Assembly: GCA_902783025.1 (NCBI GenBank)
Contig: CACZPH010000043.1
Span: forward strand, 1-33,357
DNA length: 33,357 nt
Origin: an uncultured Eubacteriales bacterium
GTDB lineage: Bacteria > Bacillota > Clostridia > Christensenellales > Pumilibacteraceae
Direction: 5' to 3'
Numbering within the stretch: position 1 is the stretch's first letter; the number at the start of each line of letters is the position of its first letter. Shown one piece after another: positions 7,287 to 14,816 of the stretch. A program made the translations under genes and the position numbers. The notes under the pieces were generated by a model. The model had not been told where the DNA came from. It ran no database searches and saw only the letters and a program-made list of their open reading frames with translations.

Positions 7287-9143
7287 TTACTTTTCGGTAA
7301 CGCGCAGGAATACCGCCGAGCAAGCGGGAACGGTTTTGCCGCCCGATATATATTCCGCGCTACAACCGCTGTTGAGGGAGTAGTTAAGTTCGCGCTCTTT
7401 GTTCGAGTAGTTTATCGCGCAGGCAATATATTCTTTTTTGCCGAGCGGATGAAGCGTTATGCAAACTTGCGGATCGGAAGAAACTATCGGGCGCTTTGCC
7501 AATATTTTTTTCGCGGCAAGCGCGTAAATTTTGCAGTATAGAGTATCGTTGAACGCTCCGGCGAGCGTAAACAGATCGCGCTCGAGCGGAAAATTGAGAA
7601 AATATATTTCGCCTTTGCCGTATTTATTGCGGCTCATGACTATGTTGCCGCACTCGTTTTGAGCCAAAACTTCCGCGCCGACGGAAACGAGCGACAATTC
7701 CTGATTTACGCGGTATTTTACGTCGCCGAAGGCAAAACGCGCGGTGTGTTCGCAGTTCGATCTTACGTTGCCTTCGCTCTTTAAGCCTATCGCGGACTGA
7801 AGGTCTATAAGGCTGCCGCCGTCGTAAGTTATCAGCACCGTAGCGCCTCTTTTCGCCTCGCCAAGAAGCGTATCCCACGCGCTCTTGCGCACTACCGCCC
7901 ACTTCGTAACGCCCGGCAAAACGTAAAAATCCGCCTTAGGGACGGGCTTTTCCGCGTCACCGCGCGCAAACTTGACGTCAAAGCCCGCTTGCTTGGCCAG
8001 CGTAAAGCAAACCGAGCCGTTTTGCCACTTGTCGCACTCGCCCAGAACGCACACCGCGTCCGTAAGGTGCGGCGGCATCGAGTCGAAAGGCAAAGCGTTT
8101 ATATCGCTTATGGTCGAGCGGATAGCCTCGCCCACGGGTTTTGGCTTGCGCTCAATGTCGAGGGCGCCGAGCGAACGCTCCATCAGCGACCACGAATACG
8201 GCGGAAAATCGAGTTTTTTATGCTCGGCGGCGCACCACCAATAGTGGCCCTTTATGTCGTTGGCAAGGCACGAATAGATGTTTACGCGCGCAAATAACGC
8301 CGCGTCTTCAAGACTTGCCGTCGTCTCGGTAAAGCAGTTTTGCTCCTGCATTATCACGTCCTTGCCGCCCAGATCGCGGTAAAAGGCGCTCTGCGCGGTC
8401 GGGAAGATAGTCGAGCGCATACCGCTGGGCGGATCGTAATCGTTGTTTATCGTAGGCGAAACGTACGGATGCGTCGTCATATAGTCGGTAAGTTCGCCCT
8501 GATCCTCTATCAGCCATTCGCCCTCGTCGGCGCCGAGTCCGTGCATACCCGAGCAGATCGGCCGCGTAGGATCCTGCGCGCGTATAGCGTTTTTGACGAA
8601 AGCCGTCCACGCGTACGCCTGATCGCGCGACGGGCACGGCGAGAGGCAGTTGCACTCGTTGCCAAGGTCCCACGCCTCGATATTTTTGAGGTCCTTTATT
8701 CCGCCCACAAAGCCGCGGATAAACTTTTCCGCCCACACGTACGCGAGCGGATCGGTAAAGAGATTGCGCCCGTCGAGCAAAGGCGGTACGAACATCCTGC
8801 CGCTCATCCAGCCGGTAAGAACGGAAACCGTGAGCGAAACGCCGCGTTTTTCGCACCGCGCGGCAAAGTCGCGGAACTCGGCTATCATGCTTTTGTCCAC
8901 GCCGTCGTCGCAGGCAAGCGGCTCGTCGGTGAGCGCGTTTACGTACTCGACTCTCTTCATGCGCCACCCATACAGCGCCTTGACGGGCTGAAAATCCCGC
9001 CAGCACGGGAAAACGCGCAGATGTTTTACTCCGAGCGCGGCGATAGCGTCAAGGTCGGCGTCGATAACGGCGCGGTCGTAACGCTTCCACATTTCGGTCC
9101 CGTGCGCCGAATCCCAGTAATTAAGTCCGATACAAAAGTCCAT
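7287..9143 (-). CDS. Clan GH-A glycoside hydrolase with C-terminal amidotransferase-like domain
   Basis: This 618-residue protein has a (beta/alpha)8 glycosidase barrel at about residues 1-350. The acid/base E163 lies in WDLGNE, and the candidate nucleophile E267 in IMQEQN, the two-glutamate layout of retaining clan GH-A enzymes (GH5/GH42-like). Residues about 360-480 (FYVLPGV.., ATVLITYDGG) resemble the class I amidotransferase-like trimerisation domain of GH42-type beta-galactosidases. A small beta domain closes the protein. There is no signal peptide, so it likely cleaves imported oligosaccharides. ATG 9143 has GGAGAGG upstream and its own promoter. The exact GH family and sugar specificity cannot be fixed by eye; beta-mannosidase and beta-galactosidase are both possible. 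Confidence 0.75.
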   Translation of the reverse strand: MDFCIGLNYWDSAHGTEMWKRYDRAVIDADLDAIAALGVKHLRVFPCWRDFQPVKALYGWRMKRVEYVNALTDEPLACDDGVDKSMIAEFRDFAARCEKRGVSLTVSVLTGWMSGRMFVPPLLDGRNLFTDPLAYVWAEKFIRGFVGGIKDLKNIEAWDLGNECNCLSPCPSRDQAYAWTAFVKNAIRAQDPTRPICSGMHGLGADEGEWLIEDQGELTDYMTTHPYVSPTINNDYDPPSGMRSTIFPTAQSAFYRDLGGKDVIMQEQNCFTETTASLEDAALFARVNIYSCLANDIKGHYWWCAAEHKKLDFPPYSWSLMERSLGALDIERKPKPVGEAIRSTISDINALPFDSMPPHLTDAVCVLGECDKWQNGSVCFTLAKQAGFDVKFARGDAEKPVPKADFYVLPGVTKWAVVRKSAWDTLLGEAKRGATVLITYDGGSLIDLQSAIGLKSEGNVRSNCEHTARFAFGDVKYRVNQELSLVSVGAEVLAQNECGNIVMSRNKYGKGEIYFLNFPLERDLFTLAGAFNDTLYCKIYALAAKKILAKRPIVSSDPQVCITLHPLGKKEYIACAINYSNKERELNYSLNSGCSAEYISGGKTVPACSAVFLRVTEK

Positions 9144-9173
9144 TTTCCTCTCCCGAAAAACTGATTTGTAATT

Positions 9174-9202
9174 ATTTTAGCGTTTTTTCGCGCAATAGTC
9201 AA
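9174..9202 (-). promoter_or_regulatory. Promoter of the GH-A glycosidase gene
   Basis: On the minus strand TTGACT is followed by a 17-nt spacer and TAAAAT, giving a leader of about 25 nt that contains the GGAGAGG ribosome-binding site. The gene is therefore an independent unit downstream of the oxidoreductase/isomerase terminator. Confidence 0.7.
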
Positions 9203-9272
9203 CACTTTCGGCGTATTGTCGCGGCTTAAGTATATTTTTGTCCTCTACCGCGCAAAAAAGCGCGAAAACCCG

Positions 9273-9296
9273 ATACGTATGCGGCAAAACGAAAAA
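9273..9296. repeat. Short intergenic repeat, copy 2
   Basis: Second copy of the element at 7221-7244 (21/24 identical). It abuts the terminator stem at 9297, so its GAAAAA end supplies the U-run on the minus strand. A shorter relative (ATACGTATCGC) occurs at 12545-12555. Confidence 0.5.
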
Positions 9297-9320
9297 TCCC
9301 CGCAAAAAGCGGGGAAAATT
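9297..9320 (-). terminator. Intrinsic terminator of the oxidoreductase/sugar isomerase operon
   Basis: TCCCCGC, a five-A loop and GCGGGGA form a 7-bp stem. On the minus strand the stem is followed by TTTTTCG. It lies immediately after the stop of the sugar isomerase-like gene. Confidence 0.85.
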
Positions 9321-10163
9321 TTACAGATATTTTTTGATAAACTCGACCGCTTTGACGATATCCTTTTCGGGATCGTCGCCGCACTCGCGCTCGATGGTAA
9401 GGAATCCGTCGTAGCCGATCTCCTTGAGCGCTTTGACGTAGTTTTCGAAGTCGACGTCGCCTTCGCCGAGCGGGGTTTCGAGATACGTGCCGCGCACGCC
9501 CTTAGCCGGCGGCTGACCTTCGACGTACTCGCCGTAAACTTCCGCCGCGGGCACGGGAACGAGGTTTTTGCCGTCCTTAAGGTGCGTATGAACGATGTAG
9601 TCCTTGAGCATATACACCGCTTCGACCGCGTCCTGGCGCGTAACCATCGTAAAGTTGGCGGGATCGAGGTTTACGCCGACGCCGCCTTTTGTCGCGGACA
9701 CGAAGCCGAGCAGAGTTTTCGCGTCTTCGGGGCCCGTCTCGATAGCCAGAGTCACGCCCTTGCTCATAGCGTATTTGCCGCACTCGGTGAGCGCGCGGAG
9801 CATAACGCCGTAGCGCGGGTTGGCGGGATCGGACGGAATAACGCCTATATGCGTCGTCACAACCTTAGCGCCGAACTCCACCGCAAGGTCGACGATAGCT
9901 TTCGTTTTCTCGACTCTTTCGGCGTTGTCGGACTCCTTTTGGAAGCCGTACCCGCCCATATCTCCGCACAGCGCGCTGACAACCAACCCGCAATCGGAGA
10001 GAAGTTTTTTGTAAAAGTCCTTTTGTTCGCTCGTCAGCGTCCAGGGCGAAAAAGCGCCTTTGGTCGCGTAGATCTGAACGCCGCTGAGTCCGAGCGCCGC
10101 GGCCTTGCGGATCGCGGTTTCGGTATCGGTCTTAAAGCAATCTGTAATTACGCCTATTTTCAT
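9321..10163 (-). CDS. Sugar phosphate isomerase/epimerase (xylose isomerase-like TIM barrel)
   Basis: This 280-residue protein of the AP-endonuclease-2/xylose isomerase-like superfamily (IolE/Hyi/tagatose-epimerase relatives) shows the expected metal-ligand strands. These are AIETGPE (Glu), GVNLDPAN (Asp), HTHLKD (His) and the final TIERE (Glu). Such enzymes isomerise, epimerise or dehydrate sugars and inosose using Mn or a similar metal. It is cytoplasmic. The AGGAG site overlaps the stop of the upstream Gfo/Idh gene (10 nt gap), so the two are co-transcribed and terminate at 9297. The pair resembles inositol and 3-keto-sugar catabolic modules. The exact substrate is unknown. Confidence 0.85.
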   Translation of the reverse strand: MKIGVITDCFKTDTETAIRKAAALGLSGVQIYATKGAFSPWTLTSEQKDFYKKLLSDCGLVVSALCGDMGGYGFQKESDNAERVEKTKAIVDLAVEFGAKVVTTHIGVIPSDPANPRYGVMLRALTECGKYAMSKGVTLAIETGPEDAKTLLGFVSATKGGVGVNLDPANFTMVTRQDAVEAVYMLKDYIVHTHLKDGKNLVPVPAAEVYGEYVEGQPPAKGVRGTYLETPLGEGDVDFENYVKALKEIGYDGFLTIERECGDDPEKDIVKAVEFIKKYL

Positions 10164-10173
10164 GACAAAACTC

Positions 10174-11232
10174 CTATTTCAAGATTATTTCTTTTCTTAT
10201 CGCCGCCGACTGATACAATTCGTCGAGCAGACGGGCGGATTCGAGAACGTTGTCGATGTTGCTGCGGTTTTTCTCGCGCGAAGCGATCGAGTCGATAAAG
10301 GCGCGGTCTTCCTTGAGATACATATTGGGAATATCGTACTGCGGTTTTTCGGTTTTGCGGGTGGTGCCGTCGAAAAACTCGTAAAGAGCGCAGTAGTCGA
10401 GGCGCGCGCCGCCCTTGTCGCCGAGGAAATCGATATACATTTCGTCCTTGTCGAGGTTTTGCGCCCACGCGCCGTTAAACGAAATGCTCGCCTTATCGGT
10501 GCGCACGTACCCGGTAATGAAGTCGTCGACGTCGTTAACGCCGTGCTCGATATCCGCGGTGTCTTCCGCCCACATATAGTCGTACTTGTAGTCCTTCATG
10601 TTCTTCGCCATTTCGCAGTAGGCGTCCGCGGTAACGGTATTAAGCTTTGCGCCGCCCAACACGTACAGGATAAGGTCGAGGAAATGCACGCCCCAGTCGA
10701 TGAGCACGCCGCCGCCCGACTGGGATTTGTCGGTAAACGGTCCGCCGAGTCCGGGAATGCAGCGGCACTTGCGGAATGAGCAGTAAACGTGGTAAATATT
10801 GCCGAACTTGCCCTCGGCGTTGAGCCGCGCGAGTTCCTCAACGGACTTGTGGTAGCGGTTGCAAACGCCTATCTGGAGCATTCTGCCGTACTTGTCGGCG
10901 GTCTCCGCCATTTCCTTGGAGAGCGCGTAGTTGACGGTGATGGGCTTTTCGCAAAAAACGTCCTTGCCCGCCTTGAGCGCGTCCATAGTAACGGTGTAGT
11001 GCGCATAGTTGGGCGTAAGTACGAAGACAGCCTGAACTTCCTTGTCGTTTAGCGCGATACGGTAGTCGGTGATGGCGTTTTCGACGTTGCGGTATTTTTC
11101 TTTTGCCTTGAGGGCTTTTTCTTCGATGAGGTCGCAGGCGTACTTGATCCTTACGTCCTCGAGCTTTTCGAGCGCGGGAAAATGCGATCCGTTGGCGTTC
11201 CTTCCGCAACCTATTACGGCGATAGTAGTCAT
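10174..11232 (-). CDS. Gfo/Idh/MocA-family NAD(P)-dependent oxidoreductase
   Basis: This 352-residue protein has an N-terminal Rossmann fold with GCGRNANGSHFP (about residues 8-19). The family signature CEKPI (about residue 95) contains the conserved Lys, and the second domain is of the oxidoreductase C-terminal type. The DWGVHFLDL segment near residue 183 has the Asp...His arrangement typical of active members. It oxidises or reduces a hydroxyl of a sugar, cyclitol or glycoside in the cytoplasm. It is first in a two-gene operon with the isomerase-like gene and has a strong promoter at 11337-11365. About 100 nt of leader contains an 11-bp inverted repeat. AGGAG precedes the ATG. Confidence 0.9.
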   Translation of the reverse strand: MTTIAVIGCGRNANGSHFPALEKLEDVRIKYACDLIEEKALKAKEKYRNVENAITDYRIALNDKEVQAVFVLTPNYAHYTVTMDALKAGKDVFCEKPITVNYALSKEMAETADKYGRMLQIGVCNRYHKSVEELARLNAEGKFGNIYHVYCSFRKCRCIPGLGGPFTDKSQSGGGVLIDWGVHFLDLILYVLGGAKLNTVTADAYCEMAKNMKDYKYDYMWAEDTADIEHGVNDVDDFITGYVRTDKASISFNGAWAQNLDKDEMYIDFLGDKGGARLDYCALYEFFDGTTRKTEKPQYDIPNMYLKEDRAFIDSIASREKNRSNIDNVLESARLLDELYQSAAIRKEIILK

Positions 11233-11263
11233 GATTTTCTCCTTTTTGATTTTTGTTATTTAA

Positions 11264-11320
11264 GATAATGATACCACCGCGGGCGAAAAATTGCTTATCA
11301 CGCGTTGCCGTATCATTATC
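11264..11320 (-). promoter_or_regulatory. Long inverted repeat in the leader of the Gfo/Idh gene
   Basis: GATAATGATAC (11264-11274) and GTATCATTATC (11310-11320) are perfect inverted copies 35 nt apart. Both lie downstream of the predicted start site, so they sit in the transcript. They could form an 11-bp stem enclosing a GC-rich loop, or act as two operator sites about 46 bp apart for a looping repressor. No known riboswitch class is recognised. Confidence 0.55.
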
Positions 11321-11336
11321 AAATATTTACATTATG

Positions 11337-11365
11337 ATTATACCAAAATATATTTTGCGTTGCAA
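11337..11365 (-). promoter_or_regulatory. Promoter of the Gfo/Idh-isomerase operon
   Basis: On the minus strand TTGCAA, a 17-nt spacer and a perfect TATAAT. The start site would be near 11330, leaving a leader of about 98 nt. Confidence 0.75.
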
Positions 11366-11419
11366 GAGTTTACGCGCGGCTTTGGGAAATAAAAAACAAA
11401 AAAAATTTCCGAAAACCGC

Positions 11420-11448
11420 TTGACAAGCGCAAAGCGGACGTGTATAAT
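11420..11448 (+). promoter_or_regulatory. Consensus sigma-A promoter of the peroxidase/OhrR operon
   Basis: TTGACA, a 17-nt spacer and TATAAT: a perfect consensus promoter. Such strength usually implies repression, consistent with the palindromes immediately downstream. Confidence 0.9.
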
Positions 11449-11458
11449 GTAAATATAA

Positions 11459-11486
11459 ATTGCACGCAATCTAATTGTGTACAATT
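11459..11486 (+). promoter_or_regulatory. Two tandem palindromic operators, probable OhrR-type sites
   Basis: ATTGC-AC-GCAAT (11459-11470) and AATTGT-GT-ACAATT (11473-11486) are perfect inverted repeats with centres 15 bp apart. They cover the predicted transcription start. The second closely resembles the Bacillus OhrR box (a TACAATT/AATTGTA inverted repeat), and an OhrR-like gene is in the operon. Confidence 0.7.
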
Positions 11487-11553
11487 CAAAGCGACGGCGG
11501 CGAGAAAAGTTTTCCGCGCCGCGCAAAAAGCAAAATAAAGGAGAATACAAACA

Positions 11554-12096
11554 ATGAGCATTTACGATTATTCGGTAAAACGCGCAAACGGCGAAGATTT
11601 TTCGCTCAAGGAGTGGGAAGGCAAGGTGTTTTTGGTAGTCAACACGGCTACCGGATGCGGATTTACACCGCACTACAAGCCGCTCGAGGAGATGTACGAG
11701 AAGTACCACGACAAGGGCTTTGAGATATTGGACGTACCCTGCAACCAGTTCGGCAACCAGGCGCCCGGCTCGGACGAGGAGATCCGTCAGTTTTGCACGC
11801 TCAAGTACGACACCAAGTTCGAGCAAATGAAGAAGTCCGACGTCAACGGCGAAAACGCTTTGCCGCTTTACGGATTCCTGAAGGAGCAAAGGCCGTTCGA
11901 GGGCTTTGGCAAGGGCTTTACCGCCACGATGATGAAGGCGGTGGCCAAGGCTAAGGACAAGGACTACAAGAACAACCCGGATATCAAATGGAATTTTACC
12001 AAATTTTTGGTAGACAGACAAGGCAACGTCGTAGGCCGCTTCGAGCCGACCTTCGACATGAAGAAACTCGACGAAGAAGTCGCTAAACTCTTGTGA
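11554..12096 (+). CDS. Glutathione peroxidase-family thiol peroxidase
   Basis: This 180-residue protein has a thioredoxin fold of the GPx family in its bacterial Cys form. The peroxidatic C35 lies in NTATGCGFTP (TATG replacing the common VASK). The second signature VPCNQFGNQ contributes Q69, and IKWNFTKFLVD supplies the conserved Trp and Asn. C63 and C81 are candidates for the resolving cysteine, so it probably uses thioredoxin rather than glutathione to reduce peroxides. AAGGAG stands at a normal distance from the ATG. It is followed after 2 nt by an OhrR-like regulator, and the promoter carries matching operators. This indicates organic-peroxide inducibility. Confidence 0.9.
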   Translation: MSIYDYSVKRANGEDFSLKEWEGKVFLVVNTATGCGFTPHYKPLEEMYEKYHDKGFEILDVPCNQFGNQAPGSDEEIRQFCTLKYDTKFEQMKKSDVNGENALPLYGFLKEQRPFEGFGKGFTATMMKAVAKAKDKDYKNNPDIKWNFTKFLVDRQGNVVGRFEPTFDMKKLDEEVAKLL

Positions 12097-12098
12097 TC

Positions 12099-12539
12099 AT
12101 GGACGAATACGAAGGACTTAAACTCGAAAATCAACTGTGCTTTCCGCTTTACGCTTGCTCCAAGGAGCTGGTAAGGCGGTATCAGCCTTTTTTGGACGAA
12201 GTGGAGCTGACCTATACGCAGTATATCGCCATGATGGTGCTGTGGCAGCGCGAAAAGATAAACGTCAAGAGCCTGGGCGAACTTCTTTATCTCGACTCCG
12301 GCACCCTCACGCCGCTGCTCAAGAAGTTAGAGTCCAAGGGCTACGTCAGCCGCGTTCGCGCCTCGGAAGACGAGCGCGTCCTCAACGTCGCGCTCACCGA
12401 CAAGGGCAGAGAGCTCAAACAGCGCGCCAAGTCCATTCCCCCGCGCATAGCGGGCTGTCTGGGCCTTAGCGAAACGGAAGCGAAGACTATGTACGCGCTT
12501 CTTTACAAGGCTATCGGCAACCTTCGCGCGGAGCAATAA
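12099..12539 (+). CDS. ohrR: OhrR-like MarR-family organic-peroxide sensor
   Basis: Starting at ATG 12099 (a GTG at 12093 would add two residues) the protein has 146 residues, the usual OhrR length. The N-terminal motif LENQLCFPLYACS contains the single redox-sensing cysteine (C14) at the position of Bacillus OhrR C15. Downstream come LTYTQYIAMM, LYLDSGTLTPLLKKLE (recognition helix) and the wing RASEDERV. Tyrosines that position the cysteine in OhrR (in FPLY and YTQY) are kept. Oxidation of the cysteine would release the DNA and derepress the operon. It lies 2 nt after the peroxidase gene. OhrR usually controls ohr; here it appears to control a GPx homologue. Confidence 0.85.
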   Translation: MDEYEGLKLENQLCFPLYACSKELVRRYQPFLDEVELTYTQYIAMMVLWQREKINVKSLGELLYLDSGTLTPLLKKLESKGYVSRVRASEDERVLNVALTDKGRELKQRAKSIPPRIAGCLGLSETEAKTMYALLYKAIGNLRAEQ

Positions 12540-12597
12540 CGCAATACGTATCGCCTGATTTTAACCTAACCAATTTTCCTATCCTTTTATTCTATCC

Positions 12598-12629
12598 AAA
12601 AAAGACGACCTTCCCGGCCGTCTTTTTCG
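12598..12629. terminator. Bidirectional intrinsic terminator
   Basis: AAAGACG.CC and GG.CGTCTTT pair with one A/C mismatch around a TTCCC loop, with A-run and T-run flanks. It serves the OhrR gene on the plus strand and res on the minus strand. Confidence 0.75.
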
Positions 12630-12635
12630 GTGGTT

Positions 12636-14816
12636 TTACTTAAAGAAATCTTCGAGCAGCTTGTATTCGGTTTTGTCCTCGCTGAATTTGTGGAACATAC
12701 TTGTCGTAATATACAATTCTTTGTCGATGCCCGACTCGTCCAAAACGACGAATGCGCTATTGACTTTGTACTTTTCGGCGTATGCTTTGAGCGCGTTGAA
12801 TTTTTTCTCGGAAAACTCGTCGATATTTGCGTTTGTGCCTAAGCGGTTTTCGCCGCCTTTCGTTTCTATGATCCACAATTTACCCTTAACGCCCAAAATA
12901 TAATCCGGATAAAAAAGTTTTTGTTTACCGTAGTCGTTGGTGTACAGTATCGAGAAGTAATCGCTGCCTTTGTCGCCGTTTTTGTAAAACCAGTCGGAAT
13001 GCTTTTCGCACCATTTTTCAAATTCGAGTTCGACTTCGGACTTCCCTGCACGACTTAAAACGTATCCGTCGTACACGTTGCGTTTGCATTCTTTGAACGA
13101 TTCGGGCGCATAAATAATGACGTTTTCGCGCGGGAACACAAAAGAAGCGGTATTCTTTTGAGTTGTCGAAATCGTCGTCTGCACGGACGAGTACGAAGAC
13201 TCGCGGAAATCGTTTTTGAGCAGAGTGCGGTTGTTGATAACGAAAGGATAGACGTCGCGAGTAGATAGCGTAAGGAGTTTTCCGGTATATTTTTGCGTGC
13301 TGTCAAAAAGCCTGCGCAAAATTATTATCATACTGTCGTATTTTACGCCCGCCGCGTCGGCAATATCCGCAACGCATTGATGAAAAAGTCTTCCGTCGCT
13401 GTGCGTATTGAGTTCGCGGCTCAAATTGAGTTCGTGGACGTTTTCGGTATTGTCGGTGACCGTCATCACACCCTGTTGAGCGGAGTAGAGTATATCTTTG
13501 CTGAATTTATACCCGCCTTTTGCTTCAAGTGCGCTTTGGTTATGTTCCGCTTTTGCGCCCAAACCGTATTTTTTTACAAAGAACTTTGTCGCCGTTTCGA
13601 GAATCTGGACGGGATCGTTTTCGACAAACGAAACGGATTTTAATTCTTTCGTGAGTTTGAAATCGTAGAAATCCTTTTTTAAGAAAACTTTTTTTGCCTC
13701 AAATGCACCACTTTCGCGTTTAGCGTATTCGATAAACGCTCTGTCAAGCGTATATATGTAGCAATAGTCAAGAAATTGATTGCCGTAATGTTTCGCTTCG
13801 GGCATACGCCTTATGCGCCCTATCGTCTGTATCTCAAAGGTTTCGGACATATTGTCGCGCATTTTTACGAGGATTTGCGCGCGCGGGCAATCCCAACCGA
13901 GCGCGACGGCTTGCTTAATGATTATTGCAACGGGCAAAGCCGTAGGCGAATCAATTTGTTCGAGGTTTTCTTTTTGGTCGCTGAGCCATACCGCAAGGCG
14001 CTTGTTAAAGTATGTAATTCCTTTTTCTTCGAGAATCTTTTCGATTTTTGCTTGCTTGTCTTCCGACTTGTTCGGTATTTGAATTACGATAAGAGGGTTT
14101 ACTTTACTGCCGGCGTTTTTATATTCTTCGGCAAGCTTCTTTTGTTTGTCGAGCGCAAGAGAAAGTAAGTATTCTTCTTCGTTTTCGATCGTGGTATTTT
14201 GTGGGATTCCATCGTTGATATAAATCGCCTTTTTGATCAGCCCTTCGGCAATTACGTCTTCCTCTGGAATATCGATAAGCGTAGCGTTTCCGTAATTGAG
14301 CGGAGTAGCGGACGCGCGAATTATCTTGTCCGCCTTAAATAGCGCAATTATCTCGTTAGCTTTATACGTGTTGTTAAAGTGCTGTTCGTCAACGATAATA
14401 ATAAAGTGTAAGCCGTTTAGTTGCGCGGCTTTTATTCGATCAAGCAAGTTTTCGTGTTCGCTGTCCTGTATCGCGTTGTTTTTCTTGTTGGTAACCATTT
14501 CCCAGTTAATAAAAGCAACATCGTTTTCTTCAAAGCCCGCCGTCAAAACATCGGCGAGCAATTTTGTCTGCGCCGAGTGGATATACGTATCCATTTTTGC
14601 TTTCGACTGGTCTTCGAGATTGCCTTTTCCGGGCGTAAACCAAACGAAACAGGTCTGCGCATTTTCTTTGAGATACCTATCGATAAAGTGCGTAAGAATT
14701 ATCGTTTTGCCGCTGCCCGTGCAACTTTTCAAAACGATTTCTTTTTTGGGTTTTCTGCAAGCGGCATTTAAGTCCGCTATCGCTTGCATTTGAAAATTTT
14801 TAAGAGTCAGATTCAT
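12636..14816 (-). CDS. res: Type III restriction enzyme, Res (helicase-nuclease) subunit
   Basis: This 726-residue protein is an SF2 DEAD-like helicase joined to a C-terminal nuclease. It shows Walker A CTGSGKT (32-38), Walker B DEQH (143-146), SATP near 168-171 and motif VI QTIGRIRR. Near the C-terminus is a PD-(D/E)xK nuclease core with D638 (in FYPDY), E651 and K653 (in IETKGG). It is shorter than the EcoP15I-type Res (about 970 residues), so linker or accessory regions are reduced. With Mod it would cleave DNA after ATP-driven translocation. The ATG overlaps the end of the upstream membrane-protein gene by 17 nt and has GGAGAAA nearby. Codon style matches the host chromosome, unlike the two genes upstream. 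Confidence 0.88.
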   Translation of the reverse strand: MNLTLKNFQMQAIADLNAACRKPKKEIVLKSCTGSGKTIILTHFIDRYLKENAQTCFVWFTPGKGNLEDQSKAKMDTYIHSAQTKLLADVLTAGFEENDVAFINWEMVTNKKNNAIQDSEHENLLDRIKAAQLNGLHFIIIVDEQHFNNTYKANEIIALFKADKIIRASATPLNYGNATLIDIPEEDVIAEGLIKKAIYINDGIPQNTTIENEEEYLLSLALDKQKKLAEEYKNAGSKVNPLIVIQIPNKSEDKQAKIEKILEEKGITYFNKRLAVWLSDQKENLEQIDSPTALPVAIIIKQAVALGWDCPRAQILVKMRDNMSETFEIQTIGRIRRMPEAKHYGNQFLDYCYIYTLDRAFIEYAKRESGAFEAKKVFLKKDFYDFKLTKELKSVSFVENDPVQILETATKFFVKKYGLGAKAEHNQSALEAKGGYKFSKDILYSAQQGVMTVTDNTENVHELNLSRELNTHSDGRLFHQCVADIADAAGVKYDSMIIILRRLFDSTQKYTGKLLTLSTRDVYPFVINNRTLLKNDFRESSYSSVQTTISTTQKNTASFVFPRENVIIYAPESFKECKRNVYDGYVLSRAGKSEVELEFEKWCEKHSDWFYKNGDKGSDYFSILYTNDYGKQKLFYPDYILGVKGKLWIIETKGGENRLGTNANIDEFSEKKFNALKAYAEKYKVNSAFVVLDESGIDKELYITTSMFHKFSEDKTEYKLLEDFFK

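Noticed and set aside
9216-10298. 360-codon plus-strand frame
   Set aside because: It runs antisense through the sugar isomerase gene and its terminator, with no recognisable domain or ribosome-binding site.
12545-12555. Third full copy of the 24-nt intergenic repeat
   Set aside because: Only the first 11 bases match. ATACGTAT alone also occurs in coding sequence here, so this is listed as partial.
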